63,216 nt of DNA, taken from an uncultured Acetobacteraceae bacterium (GTDB lineage: Bacteria > Pseudomonadota > Alphaproteobacteria > Acetobacterales > Acetobacteraceae). The position numbers and the translations under genes were made by a program. A model generated the notes under the pieces. That model saw only the letters and a program-made list of their open reading frames with translations. It made no database searches and was not told where the DNA came from. Numbering within the stretch: the first letter of the stretch is position 1; each line of letters begins with the position of its first letter. The DNA is taken from positions 1 through 63,216 of the forward strand of contig CALMVO010000108.1 of the NCBI GenBank assembly GCA_937873205.1, given 5' to 3'. Positions 27,896 through 37,271 of this stretch are shown in pieces.

Positions 27896-28261
27896 CTAGT
27901 CCGCCATCATGCGGCCGACGGACCGACACGCGTGGAGCGCATCGAGCACCACCACAGGCGCGACCGCCAGCGTCGCCAGCATCGTGCGTTGTCGGTCGGG
28001 GTTACCGGCTCGCAGGCCCACGGACAGCAACAACCCATCGAGAGCGTCACCCCCCACGCGCGCCCACAGCCACGCCTCCGGATCCTCTGCCGCCAGGATA
28101 AGCGCGCCCGACACGATCTCGCGAGCGCCGAACACCTGAAGCAGCCCCTCGCGCCCCCGCAACCCGGTCGCACGGGCGACGATCCGAGGCGCCAGCAATT
28201 CCGCCAAGCCAAGTCCGATGCCGAACCAGGCCAGCCCATGCGCAACCCTGCGAGAGTTCAT
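27896..28261 (-). CDS. Small membrane protein (DUF4267-like)
   Basis: This 121-residue protein has about four hydrophobic segments: GLAWFGIGLGLAELLAP, EIVSGALILAA, ALDGLLLSVGL and TMLATLAVAPVVVLDAL. The pattern LGLAELLAPRIVARATGLRGREGLLQVFGAREIVSGALIL is typical of a family often found alone or fused to a polyketide-cyclase/dehydrase domain. ATG at 28261 is used. Function is unknown. It is divergent from the hydrolase at 28384 with a 122-bp gap. Confidence 0.7.
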   Translation of the reverse strand: MNSRRVAHGLAWFGIGLGLAELLAPRIVARATGLRGREGLLQVFGAREIVSGALILAAEDPEAWLWARVGGDALDGLLLSVGLRAGNPDRQRTMLATLAVAPVVVLDALHACRSVGRMMAD

Positions 28262-28383
28262 GCCAATCCTCCATCATCCCGTCGCGGACTGAGCCAAGCC
28301 TGGAACGCGCACTGCCAGTCCGGGGAAAAAGCCCGACGCTCACGTCAGACGAACTTCCGACACCCGCCCGCTGTTCCATCCCC

Positions 28384-29268
28384 ATGCTGACCATGAAGAC
28401 CGACGAGCTTGCCATCGCGTACGAGGACAGCGGCAGCGGCGCACGGGGCACCGTCGTGCTGCTGCACGGCTGGCCCGACGATGCGTCCACCTGGGCTGCG
28501 GTGGCGCCGGCGCTAAACCGCGCCGGGTTGCGCACGATCGTGCCGACCTTGCGAGGGTTCGGCGACACGCGCTTCCTGACGGCCGCCGCACCTCGCACCG
28601 GCAACAGCGGCATCCTGGCCATGGACGTGATTGCCCTGATGGACGGGCTCGGGATCGACCGCTTCGCCGTGGCCGGACACGACTGGGGTTCGAACATGGC
28701 GGAAGCGCTGGCCGTGGGCTGGCCCGACCGGGTCGAGCGCATCGCCATGCTATCCACCCCGCCACGCCTGGGCGGAATGCCGACGCCGCCCTTCTGGCAC
28801 GCGCAGCTCGAATGGTATCACTGGTTCATGGCCACTCCCCGTGGGGCACAGGCGGTGCGGGACGACCGCCGTGGCTTCGCCCGCATCCATTGGGAGAATT
28901 GGGCTCCCCCGGGCTGGTTCGACGAGGCGACCTTCGACCGGGTCGCGCGCTCGTTCGACAACCCGGACTGGGTCGACGTCACGCTGCACAGCTACCGCTC
29001 CCGCTGGGACGTGGCGGCACCCGACCCGCGCAGCGCCTCGCTCGAGACCAAGGTCAAGTCGACGAAGACCCTGTCCCTGCCTGCCATCTACATCCAGGGC
29101 GCGGTGGACGGCGTGAATCCGCCGGCCGCCGCGGCCTCGGTGCCGCAGAAGTTCACCGGCCCGTTCGAGTTCGTGCAGCTGCCCGGCGTCGGCCACTTTC
29201 CGCAGCGCGAGGCTCCGGATGCCGTGGCCGATCGACTGCTGACCCTCTTCGCCGGAACGCCCCCTTGA
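28384..29268 (+). CDS. Alpha/beta hydrolase (epoxide hydrolase / haloalkane dehalogenase type)
   Basis: This intact 294-residue hydrolase has the oxyanion segment VVLLHGWPDD (about 25-33), the nucleophile elbow VAGHDWGSNMAEA with Asp100 rather than Ser, a cap domain and the catalytic His in LPGVGHFPQRE (about 268). An Asp nucleophile is typical of epoxide hydrolases and dehalogenases. No signal peptide is present. The substrate is unknown. It is the intact relative of the frameshifted gene at 23597-24541. Confidence 0.85.
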   Translation: MLTMKTDELAIAYEDSGSGARGTVVLLHGWPDDASTWAAVAPALNRAGLRTIVPTLRGFGDTRFLTAAAPRTGNSGILAMDVIALMDGLGIDRFAVAGHDWGSNMAEALAVGWPDRVERIAMLSTPPRLGGMPTPPFWHAQLEWYHWFMATPRGAQAVRDDRRGFARIHWENWAPPGWFDEATFDRVARSFDNPDWVDVTLHSYRSRWDVAAPDPRSASLETKVKSTKTLSLPAIYIQGAVDGVNPPAAAASVPQKFTGPFEFVQLPGVGHFPQREAPDAVADRLLTLFAGTPP

Positions 29269-29389
29269 GGGTCCCGCTACGGTTCTCGGGAAGACCTGCG
29301 TGCATCACACTCGGCTTTTGGACCGAAGCCAGGCGTCACGTACCGAGACCGGCCGGCATTCGCCGTACGTTAAACGGAGGCAAGCACCT

Positions 29390-29851
29390 ATGGACAGCAG
29401 ATATCTCGCCGGAGCGATCGCAGGCAGCTTGGTTGCCGGATCTGGCATCACGGCGATGATGATCGCGGGCGAGCGGAAGAGCGGCAAGCCGTCCGAACTC
29501 ATCGATCTCCAGCGCAACAGCGCGCGCAAGCTCCGCCTCCAGGCTCCGGATGCCACGAGGCTGCCGACGGATACCGAACAGGTCGTCGCGCAAGGCGGGC
29601 ATCTCCTGCTGTCCGGCATCGCGGGAACCGCCTATGCCGCCGCGACCAGCAAGGCTACGAATCCTCTTGTCGGCGGGGTCGTATTCGGACTTGCGTTCTA
29701 TGCCTTGGCGCACTGGCTCGTCGGGCCCCTGCTCGGCGTCAAGGCACCGGAATGGACGGAGGACCGCCGAACGATCGCGCTGCACGCCGCCAACCACGTC
29801 GGTTTTGGTCTGGTCACGGCGTTTGCCGCCGCGACCTCGGCACGGCTTTGA
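29390..29851 (+). CDS. Hypothetical membrane protein
   Basis: This 153-residue protein has an N-terminal hydrophobic segment (LAGAIAGSLVAGSGITAMMIAG) and further hydrophobic stretches (HLLLSGIAGTAYAAATS, LVGGVVFGLAFYALAHWLVGPLLGV, HVGFGLVTAFAAATSA), giving about four membrane helices. The ATG at 29390 has GGAGG upstream. The YALAHW...LGV pattern resembles uncharacterised YagU/DUF1440-type membrane proteins, but I cannot assign it firmly. It converges on the hybrid kinase gene. Confidence 0.65.
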   Translation: MDSRYLAGAIAGSLVAGSGITAMMIAGERKSGKPSELIDLQRNSARKLRLQAPDATRLPTDTEQVVAQGGHLLLSGIAGTAYAAATSKATNPLVGGVVFGLAFYALAHWLVGPLLGVKAPEWTEDRRTIALHAANHVGFGLVTAFAAATSARL

Positions 29852-29905
29852 AGCGATCTGAGGCAACGGCCTTCTACCGATGAGCGCCGGCGAAGTGGTT
29901 CCGCC

Positions 29906-32900
29906 TTAACGACCGTCGATCAGATCCTTGATCCGACTGGCGAGCGCCGTCATCGCGAACGGCTTGGTGAGCACGTGCATGCCGGGCTCCAGATGGCCGT
30001 GGTTGATCGCGGCGTTCTCTGCATAACCCGTGATGAACAGCACCTTCAGCGCCGGCCTTATCGCCCGCCCCGCGTCGGCCACCTGCCGGCCATTCATCCC
30101 GCCGGGCAGGCCGACGTCGGTCACGAGCAGGTCGATCCGTACCTCGGACTGCAGGATGCGCAGGCCAGCCGGACCATCGGCCGCCTCGATCGCGGTGTAG
30201 CCGAGATCCTCGAGGATCTCCGTCACGAGCATACGAACCGTTGGCTCGTCATCGATCACCAGCACCGTCTCGCCCGCGCCGGCGGTGGATATCTCCGGTC
30301 TTTCCACCGCAGCTTCCAGGTCTGCAGCCGCACCGAGATGCCGTGGCAGATAGAGGCACATCGTGGTGCCTTGGCCCAGCTCGGAGTAGATGCGCACGTG
30401 CCCGCCGGACTGCCTGACGAAACCGTAGATCATGCTCAGGCCAAGCCCGGTGCCCTGGCCGATCGGCTTGGTCGTGAAGAAGGGATCGAACGCGCGAGCG
30501 ATCACGTCGGTGGTCATGCCCGTGCCGGTGTCCGTGACGCACAGCGAGACATACTGCCCAGGCGGCAGCTCGCGCTCGCGGGCCGCTCGCTCATCGAGCC
30601 ACGTGTTGGCGGTCTCGATGGTGATCCGGCCGCCGTCCGGCATGGCGTCGCGTCCGTTGATGCACAGGTTCAGCAACGCGTTCTCGAGCTGGTGGGCGTC
30701 GATCAGCACGGACCAGAGACCAGCGGCCCCGACGACCTCGATCGCCACGGCTGGCCCGACCGTGCGCCGGATCAGCTCCTCCATGCTGGTAATCAGGCGG
30801 TTGACGTCGGTCGGTGTCGGATCGAGCGTCTGCCGGCGCGAAAAGGCGAGGAGGCGATGGGTGAGTGCCGCCGCGCGCCGCGCCGCTCCCTGCGCCGCGC
30901 CGATATAGCGATCGAGGCCGTCGAGGCGCCCCTGCGACACCCGCGTGCCCAGGAGCTCCAGGCTGCCGGTGATGCCGGTGAGCAGGTTGTTGAAGTCGTG
31001 CGCCAGCCCGCCGGTGAGCTGACCCACCGCTTCCATCTTCTGCGATTGGCGCAACGCCGCCTCGACGCGCATGAGCTCGGCCGTACCTTCGGCGATCCGC
31101 TGCTCCAGCGTCTCGTTGAGGGCGCGAAGCGCCGCGGCGGCCCGGTCGCGCTCCGCCTCGATCGCGCGCCGTTCCTCCACGTCGAGCAGCACGCCGGGGA
31201 AGCTTATCGCCGTGCCGTCGGGTGCGTGCTCGAGGCGACCGTTCGCCTCGATCCAGTAGTAGTGTCCGTCGGCACGCCTCACCCGGTACTGGTGCGCGTA
31301 GGCGCCGCCGCGGGTGACCGCCTCGCCGATGGTCTCGATCAGGCCCGACTTGTCGTTGGGATGGACGGTCGAGACCACCTGATCGAGGCGGAGGCCATCG
31401 CGCCCGAGCGCCGGATCGAGACCGACGGCGCGGGCGAAGGCCTCGTCCACCGTGAAGCGGTCGGCGGCCAGATCCCACACCCACGTGCCGATGATCGCGC
31501 CCGCGGCGAGGGCCAGCTGCACGCTTTGGATGTTCTCCCGCGCCAGCGCCTCGCTGGCCCGCAGGGCAGTCTCCGCCTGCCTGCGTGCCGTCACGTCGCG
31601 GAACAGAACCGACACCTGACGACGGCTCGCCGGCTCGATCCGGGCCGCCGACACGTCGATGTGGCGTCCCGCCGCCACGAAGGCGCGCTCGAAGCGGATC
31701 GGCTGGCCGGTGCGCAGCACGCCGCCATAGAGCTCGACCCATCCGTCCGCCTCGTCCGGTGCAAGCTCCCGGAGCGTCCGCCCGACGACGTCCGGAATGC
31801 CGGTATGCCGCTGGTATCCGGGATTGGCCTCCACATGGACGTAGTCGCTGCAGGGTCCGTGCGGCCCATCGAAGAACTCGATGATGCAGAAGCCGTCGTC
31901 GATGGCCTCGAACAGGGCACGATAGCGCTCCTCGCTCCGGGCCAGCGCCTCGAGCGACGACCGCTGATCGGTGATGTCCCGCACCACGCCGAAGAAGCGC
32001 ACCACGCGTCCCGCCGCGTCACGCTCGGTCTCCGCCCGTCGACATAGCCAGCGCAGCTCGCCGGTGTCGTGGCGGCGGATGCGATATTCGACCTCGGGCG
32101 ATACCTCGCCGGCGCTGCGCGTCGCAGCACTGGACATCAGGGACGCGTCCTCCGGCAGGACGAGGCGCTCGATCTCCCCGGGTGGCAGCCGGTCACGCAC
32201 CGGCACGCCATACAGCCGACAGAATTCGGAGGTCGCGTTCAGGACGTTGTCCGGGACGTCGATCGAGAACACGCCGACCCCACCTGCGACCTGAGCGCGC
32301 TGCAGGGCCGCCTCGGCCTCGCGCAGGGCCTGGCCCGCCCGATGCTCGGCCGTGCGGTCCCTCAGGATCTTCACGAATCCGACATGGACGTCCTGGCCAT
32401 CGCGGAGAGGCATCATCTCCCCGCTGGCCCAGAAGCGGCCGCCGTCCCGCCGCAGGTGCCAGCGCTCGTCGCTGGTCCGGCCGTGCTCGAGGGCAAGGCG
32501 CATCTCCGTGGCCACCCGGTCCGCCGCCCTGTCCTCGCGCGTGAAGATGCGCTCGACCGTCTCGCCCCGTATCTCGTCGGCCGCCCAGCCGAGGATGCGT
32601 TCCGCCCCGGCATTCCAATCCGTCACGCGGCCGTCGCGGCCGGTGGCGACGATGGCGAAGTCCACGGCGCTGTCGAAGATGGTCTGCTGCCGCCGCGCGC
32701 TGGCCAGCACGGTCCTCTGCGCCTCGGCCGCGCGCACCTCGGTCAGCCCGGCGGTGGCGACGCCCGCGAACAGCTTCACCACCTGCAGGTCACGGCGGCC
32801 GAAGGCGCCCGGCCTGCTCGACTGCAGCTTGAGCACGCCCAGCACCTGGTCTCCGCGCGCCACCGGCGCCAGCACAGCGGCGCGCAGGTCGAGCCGCTCG

Positions 32901-33757
32901 ACGAGATGATGGGCGGTGCGAACGTCTTGCCGGACGTCGTCCACCAGGATCGGCTCGTTGGTCGCAGCGCAGGTGCCGGCCAGGCTGCCTCGCAGCAGCA
33001 CCTGCAGGCCCTTGTGCGCCCCAAGCGTCCCGCCGACGGCGCTATAGGCCAGCATGCCCCCTTCGATCAGCCCCAGGACGCCACCCTCGGCGGCCGGCAC
33101 CGCCGCCAGCACGTTCTCCACCAGGGCCGCCAGGATCGTGTCCAGGTCGCCTTCCGCCGCGGCGATGGCGGCCTGCACCAGGGCCAGGGCGTCGCGCTCC
33201 CGCAGGCTGGCCTGCTGCTCGGCCAGCAGCGCGTCGCGCTGAGCCAGCGATCGTCGCAGCTCGAACTGGCTGATCACCTGCGCGGAGACTGTCCGGAGCA
33301 CGTCCAGCTGAACCTGCGTCAGGCCATCCGGACGAGGCACCTTGTCGAGCACGCAGAGGGTGCCCAGCACATGCCGCTCGTCCGTGCACAACGGCATCCC
33401 CGCGTAGAAGCGCACGCCGCCCTGCCGGGTGGCGGCGTTCTCCGCATGTGCCGGGTCGGCCAGGGTGTCGGGGATGACCATCGGCTCGCCGCCCTCGACC
33501 ACGATGGGACAGAACCCGACATCCAGGGGAGCCGTGGCGGGCCCATCGACACCGATCCGGGCCATGAAGAACTGGCGCGCCTCGTCCACCAGGGTGATCA
33601 AGCCGATGGGCGCGTCGCAGAGCTGGGCGGCGAGCCGCACCAGGCTGTCCAGCACGGCCTCCGGCGCGGCGTCGAGCACACCGTAGCTTTCCAGTGCACG
33701 GAGGCGGCTGAGGCGGGCGACCGCCACATCATGGGGGGGAGACGTGTGATCGGGCAT
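29906..33757 (-). CDS. Hybrid sensor histidine kinase with GAF and multiple PAS domains
   Basis: This 1283-residue soluble kinase has, from the N-terminus: a GAF domain (about 15-170, LCDAPIGLITLVDEARQFFMARIG), a second GAF (about 200-345), about four PAS/PAC domains (350-870, e.g. VTDWNAGAERILGWAADEI and YRVRRADGHYYWIEANG), a HisKA helix pair with phospho-acceptor His in GGLAHDFNNLLTGITGSLEL, an ATPase domain (LENALLNLCINGRDAMPDGG, DTGTGM, GLGLSMIYGFVRQSGG) and a C-terminal receiver (VLVIDDEPTVRML, LLVTDVGLPGGMNG, VLTKPFA). No transmembrane segment is seen, so signals are cytoplasmic (light, redox or small molecules). Not enough is visible to call a bacteriophytochrome. Confidence 0.92.
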   Translation of the reverse strand: MPDHTSPPHDVAVARLSRLRALESYGVLDAAPEAVLDSLVRLAAQLCDAPIGLITLVDEARQFFMARIGVDGPATAPLDVGFCPIVVEGGEPMVIPDTLADPAHAENAATRQGGVRFYAGMPLCTDERHVLGTLCVLDKVPRPDGLTQVQLDVLRTVSAQVISQFELRRSLAQRDALLAEQQASLRERDALALVQAAIAAAEGDLDTILAALVENVLAAVPAAEGGVLGLIEGGMLAYSAVGGTLGAHKGLQVLLRGSLAGTCAATNEPILVDDVRQDVRTAHHLVERLDLRAAVLAPVARGDQVLGVLKLQSSRPGAFGRRDLQVVKLFAGVATAGLTEVRAAEAQRTVLASARRQQTIFDSAVDFAIVATGRDGRVTDWNAGAERILGWAADEIRGETVERIFTREDRAADRVATEMRLALEHGRTSDERWHLRRDGGRFWASGEMMPLRDGQDVHVGFVKILRDRTAEHRAGQALREAEAALQRAQVAGGVGVFSIDVPDNVLNATSEFCRLYGVPVRDRLPPGEIERLVLPEDASLMSSAATRSAGEVSPEVEYRIRRHDTGELRWLCRRAETERDAAGRVVRFFGVVRDITDQRSSLEALARSEERYRALFEAIDDGFCIIEFFDGPHGPCSDYVHVEANPGYQRHTGIPDVVGRTLRELAPDEADGWVELYGGVLRTGQPIRFERAFVAAGRHIDVSAARIEPASRRQVSVLFRDVTARRQAETALRASEALARENIQSVQLALAAGAIIGTWVWDLAADRFTVDEAFARAVGLDPALGRDGLRLDQVVSTVHPNDKSGLIETIGEAVTRGGAYAHQYRVRRADGHYYWIEANGRLEHAPDGTAISFPGVLLDVEERRAIEAERDRAAAALRALNETLEQRIAEGTAELMRVEAALRQSQKMEAVGQLTGGLAHDFNNLLTGITGSLELLGTRVSQGRLDGLDRYIGAAQGAARRAAALTHRLLAFSRRQTLDPTPTDVNRLITSMEELIRRTVGPAVAIEVVGAAGLWSVLIDAHQLENALLNLCINGRDAMPDGGRITIETANTWLDERAARERELPPGQYVSLCVTDTGTGMTTDVIARAFDPFFTTKPIGQGTGLGLSMIYGFVRQSGGHVRIYSELGQGTTMCLYLPRHLGAAADLEAAVERPEISTAGAGETVLVIDDEPTVRMLVTEILEDLGYTAIEAADGPAGLRILQSEVRIDLLVTDVGLPGGMNGRQVADAGRAIRPALKVLFITGYAENAAINHGHLEPGMHVLTKPFAMTALASRIKDLIDGR

Positions 33758-33930
33758 CAGTCCAGGAGATCAGCAACGGGTTGACGATCATTACCCGGTT
33801 CAAGCCGCGACGTCAGGTTTCCAAGCCCGCCTCCGCATTTGGCCCCCTCCCCGTACCGGAAGATGGCGCGCGGGCGGACGGCTCGACATGGAGGCAGGCC
33901 AACACCACCTCTTCGTCGGGAGGGCTCAGC

Positions 33931-34137
33931 ATGGCGACATACCAGAGGCCCGCCGACGCCGAACCCTGGGCGCTATCGCGTGATGCAGCTCACCGGCGCG
34001 TCGCTGTCGAACAACCGGCCGGAATGGTTCGCACGGACCACGTCTTCGACGACGGGCCTGGCGACCAACGCGGCCTGCGCTCCCGCATCAACTCGGCAGG
34101 GCATGGCATTTATCTACCGCAATCGAAGGAGGTTTAG
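33931..34137 (+). pseudogene. msrB: Remnant of methionine-R-sulfoxide reductase (msrB)
   Basis: A 68-codon frame starts like a short MsrB (MATYQRPADAEPWALSRDA) and ends with VRTDHVFDDGPGDQRGLRSRINSAG, clearly like the C-terminal MsrB signature HVFDDGP...GLRYCINSA. The catalytic Cys of the CINSA motif is Arg here, and the central zinc-binding part of about 90 residues is missing. Loss by internal deletion with mutation is inferred. It lies 3 bp upstream of msrA, an order expected for an msrB-msrA pair. Confidence 0.65.
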
Positions 34138-34140
34138 GTG

Positions 34141-34644
34141 ATGGAGGAACGTGCCGTTCTGGCGGGTGGCTGCTTCTGGGGAATGCAGGACCTGATCCGC
34201 AAGCTGCCCGGCGTGGTGTCGACGCGCGTTGGCTATTCCGGGGGCGAGGTGCCGAACGCGACCTACCGCAACCACGGCAACCATGCCGAGGCGATCGAGA
34301 TCGTGTTCGATCCCGCGACGATCGCCTTCCGCGACCTGCTGGAGTTCTTCTTCCAGATCCACGATCCCACGACGCCCAACCGGCAGGGCAACGACCGCGG
34401 AGCCAGCTACCGCTCGGTCATCTTCTATGCCGACGAGCGACAGAAGGCCGTCATCATGGACACGATCGCCGACGTGGACGCATCCGGCCTCTGGCCTGGC
34501 AAGGTGGTGACGCAAGTCGTGCCGGCGGCACCGTTCTGGGAGGCGGAGCCCGAGCACCAGGACTATCTGGAGCGGCTCCCCAACGGCTACACCTGCCACT
34601 TCATCCGGCCGAACTGGAAGCTCCCGCGCCGCGCGGCCGCCTGA
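34141..34644 (+). CDS. msrA: Peptide-methionine (S)-S-oxide reductase
   Basis: MsrA reduces methionine-S-sulfoxide in proteins and as free amino acid. The 167-residue protein has the catalytic motif GGCFWG (Cys11) and the family blocks [50 protein letters not shown] and [32 protein letters not shown] lies upstream; ATG at 34141 (8-base spacing) is preferred over the adjacent GTG at 34138. No signal peptide is seen, so it is cytoplasmic. The msrB copy just upstream is broken. Confidence 0.96.
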   Translation: MEERAVLAGGCFWGMQDLIRKLPGVVSTRVGYSGGEVPNATYRNHGNHAEAIEIVFDPATIAFRDLLEFFFQIHDPTTPNRQGNDRGASYRSVIFYADERQKAVIMDTIADVDASGLWPGKVVTQVVPAAPFWEAEPEHQDYLERLPNGYTCHFIRPNWKLPRRAAA

Positions 34645-34664
34645 CCGCGTGGCCAACGGCACGC

Positions 34665-35515
34665 TCAGGTCAGGACGACGATCCTGCCGCCGGCCCGGTT
34701 CTCCTCCATGCACCGATGCGCGTCGGCGATCTCGTCCAGCCGGAAGACCCCGCCGATCGGGATGTGCAGCTCTCCGGCGACGATCTGTCGGCCCAGCTGG
34801 TTCCGCGGCGTCCGCATGAAGTCCTCCGCGCCGCCGCCATAGGTGGCGGACCGCGGTCGGGATCAAGCCGATCGGGCTGAAGTCCGGCAGCACGCAGAAC
34901 CTTCGACTCCGCCGGTAGCGTCCGGCCTCACCTGGGTCGCGACGGCGCCGGTATCGATTACGACCTGATCGATGCAGCATCACGTCGCGATCGGGTCGGC
35001 GCGTGGTCGCCATCACGAACGCGCCGCGCGCCTTGGCCGGGGCGGCGGCGGCCTGGCCGACCGACGTGGTGCCACCGCGGATCCCCCGCCTCGAGCCGCA
35101 ACGCCGTGAACAGCGAGCCTCAGGCCGTCTGCGGCATCTCCAGGCAGCGCGCCAGCGTTCCCAGGGCATCTTGGTGCGGACCGCCTGCACCTGCGACGCC
35201 GGCACCAGCGTGTATTCGGCGTAGCCGCCGTCGAATCGCCGCCCCATGCCGTCCATCGCGGTGCCACCGTCTCACCTGGCCGGAACTCGCCGCCCGGAGC
35301 GTCCTCAACGGTGCCCGCCGCCTCGATGCCGAGCACGCGCGAGAACGCCATGTCGGGCGACAGGCCCTGGCGGGTGAACAATTCCGAGCGGTTGAGCCCG
35401 AACGCCCGCACCCTGATCAGGACTGGCCCGGTTGCGGCACCGACACCGGCATCGGCAGCCGCTCGACGCGAAGCACCTCGGCGCCGCCCGGCTCGCGGAT
35501 CACGACGACCCGCAT
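34665..35515 (-). pseudogene. Decayed zinc-type / quinone oxidoreductase (MDR family)
   Basis: Read leftward, the gene begins MRVVVIREPGGAEVLRVERLPMP (ATG at 35515). After a frameshift, RVRAFGLNRSELFTRQGLS...VLGIEAAGTVEDAPGGEFRPGE follows in a second frame; then another shift gives FDGGYAEYTLVPASQVQAV. The Rossmann part is scrambled. The C-terminus reappears as GELHIPIGGVFRLDEIADAHRCMEENRAGGRIVVLT. At least three disruptions are needed to join the pieces into a protein of about 320 residues. It lies just downstream of the aldo/keto reductase and might once have belonged to the same unit. Confidence 0.82.
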
Positions 35516-35534
35516 CGTGGTCACGGACGCCGGC

Positions 35535-36587
35535 TCACGCCTCGGTCAGCCATTGCGGGTTGTGGTTGGTGCCGTCGAAGTGCTCGGTGGTCTTGTAGAG
35601 CTCGGTCAGGCCGGTCATCGCCACCGCGGCGCTCCGGGCCAGCAGTGCCGCCCGCTGTTCCGGCGTCGGCGGCACGTAGCTGCGGACCGCGTCCAGCGCC
35701 TGCGCCAGGATCGGCATGCCGTCGATCCCGGTCACCTGGATGCTGATCGGCAGGCTCATCGGGTACTGCAGCATCTGGATCGGCGACACCACGCGGGACT
35801 TCAGGATGTAGTTGTCGCCGAACGCCTTCATGCCGATGATGCCGGTGCCGCGCGCCACCGCCATCGGCACCACCGTCCGCTCGAAGCTGTCGTAATGCGC
35901 GTCCATGACGTTGAGCGGCATCTGCACGGTATCAAAATGGAAGCCGTGCCGGTCGGCCATCTCGAACATGCTGGCGTGGATTGCCGGGCTCTTGTGCCCG
36001 GTGAAGCCGATGTAGCGGATCTTGCCCTGCGCGCGAGCCTGCAGCACCGCCTCGAGGGCCCCGCCCGGCGCGAACACCCGCGCCGGATCGTCCGGGCGGA
36101 TGATCTCGTGGAACTGCAGCAGGTCGATATGGTCGGTCTGGAGCCGGCGTAGCGAGGTCTCAAGCTGCCCGGCCGCCGCCGTCGCGGTGCGGCCGTCGAT
36201 CTTGGTCATCAGGAAGATCTTGTTGCGATAGCCGCCCTGGGCCAGGGCACGCCCGAGCCGGAGCTCGCTCTCGCCGCCGTTATAGTCCCAGCAATTGTCG
36301 CAGAAATTGAGGCCGGCATCGAGCCCGGCATGCACCACGCGGATCGCCTCGGCATTGTCCATGCCGCCGGGCTTGGCCAAATGGTAGCCGCCCATGCCAA
36401 CCAGCGACACCGCCTCGCCGGTGGCGCCGAGCGCCCGGTACTTCATGTCCGGATGCGGCGGGATCGATGCGATGACGCTGCCAGCCCTCGGCTGCACGTG
36501 CTCGTCGGGCGCGGCGTACGCCTCCAGCGGCAGCGTGCCTGCCGCGGCCACCGCCGCCACCGTCCTGATGAAACCGCGTCGATCCAT
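35535..36587 (-). CDS. Exported aldo/keto reductase (Tat-type signal)
   Basis: This 350-residue aldo/keto reductase has an N-terminal DRRGFIRTVAAVAAAGTLPLEAYA, which looks like a twin-arginine signal, so it is predicted to fold with its cofactor before export. The tetrad is visible: Asp and Tyr in FCDNCWDYNGGESE, Lys in FLMTKIDG and His in LLQFHEI. The ATG is 3 bp after the larB stop, with GGAGGA overlapping that stop, so it is the fourth gene of the larC-larE-larB unit. It is a clear paralogue of the AKR at 39535. The substrate is unknown. Confidence 0.88.
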   Translation of the reverse strand: MDRRGFIRTVAAVAAAGTLPLEAYAAPDEHVQPRAGSVIASIPPHPDMKYRALGATGEAVSLVGMGGYHLAKPGGMDNAEAIRVVHAGLDAGLNFCDNCWDYNGGESELRLGRALAQGGYRNKIFLMTKIDGRTATAAAGQLETSLRRLQTDHIDLLQFHEIIRPDDPARVFAPGGALEAVLQARAQGKIRYIGFTGHKSPAIHASMFEMADRHGFHFDTVQMPLNVMDAHYDSFERTVVPMAVARGTGIIGMKAFGDNYILKSRVVSPIQMLQYPMSLPISIQVTGIDGMPILAQALDAVRSYVPPTPEQRAALLARSAAVAMTGLTELYKTTEHFDGTNHNPQWLTEA

Positions 36588-36590
36588 CGC

Positions 36591-37271
36591 TCAATCCTCC
36601 CGCCCGTCCTGGCCGGCGTCCAGCGCCAGAAGCGCCAGAAGCGCCCGAAGCGCCACGCAGGCGGCGCCGTAGCCGTTGTCGATATTCACCACCGAAAGCC
36701 CTGGCGCGCAGGAGGCCAGCATCGCATCCAGCCCGGCGCGGCCGCCCGTCGCCACGCCGTAGCCGACCGAGGTCGGCACGCCGACGATCAACCCCGGCAG
36801 CAGCCCCGCCACCACCGAGGGCAACGCCGCATCCATGCCGGCGACGACGATCACGATCGGATGCGCGCGCAGCTCATCGACCCGCCGCAGCAGCCGCCAC
36901 AGCCCGGCCACGCCCACGTCGGCGATCTCGGTGGCGCCATGGCCCGAGAAGCGCAGCGTGCGCGACGCCTCGCGCGCCACCGGCAGGTCCGACGTGCCCG
37001 CGGTCACGATCGCCACCTGGCGCCGAGGCCGCAGCGGCGCCGGCTCGCCCTGCCAGGCGGTGCGCGAAAGCGGATCGTAGTCGAGGCCGGCCTTGACCGT
37101 ATCGGGCAGCGCCTCGAACTTCGGCAGGTCGAGCCGGGTCAGCAACAGCGGCGCATCCGCCGCCGCCTGCAGGATGTCCCGGATCTGCGCAGCCGACTTG
37201 CCGGCACAGTAGACCGCCTCGCCGAAGCCGATCCGCGCCGTGCGCTCGGTATCGAGCACGAACTCGCTCAC
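36591..37271 (-). CDS. larB: Nickel-pincer cofactor synthase subunit LarB
   Basis: LarB carboxylates the pyridinium ring of nicotinic acid adenine dinucleotide and hydrolyses the phosphoanhydride, the first step to the nickel-pincer nucleotide. The 226-residue protein has an N-terminal LDTERTARIGFGEAVYCAGKSAAQI segment and a C-terminal AIR-carboxylase-like domain (VTAGTSDLPVAREASRT, VVAGMDAALPSVVAGLLPGL, VGYGVATGGRAGLDAMLAS). The start is GTG at 37271, overlapping the larE stop by 4 bases (GTGA), which implies coupled translation. The length is close to the usual 240-250. Confidence 0.93.
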   Translation of the reverse strand: MSEFVLDTERTARIGFGEAVYCAGKSAAQIRDILQAAADAPLLLTRLDLPKFEALPDTVKAGLDYDPLSRTAWQGEPAPLRPRRQVAIVTAGTSDLPVAREASRTLRFSGHGATEIADVGVAGLWRLLRRVDELRAHPIVIVVAGMDAALPSVVAGLLPGLIVGVPTSVGYGVATGGRAGLDAMLASCAPGLSVVNIDNGYGAACVALRALLALLALDAGQDGRED

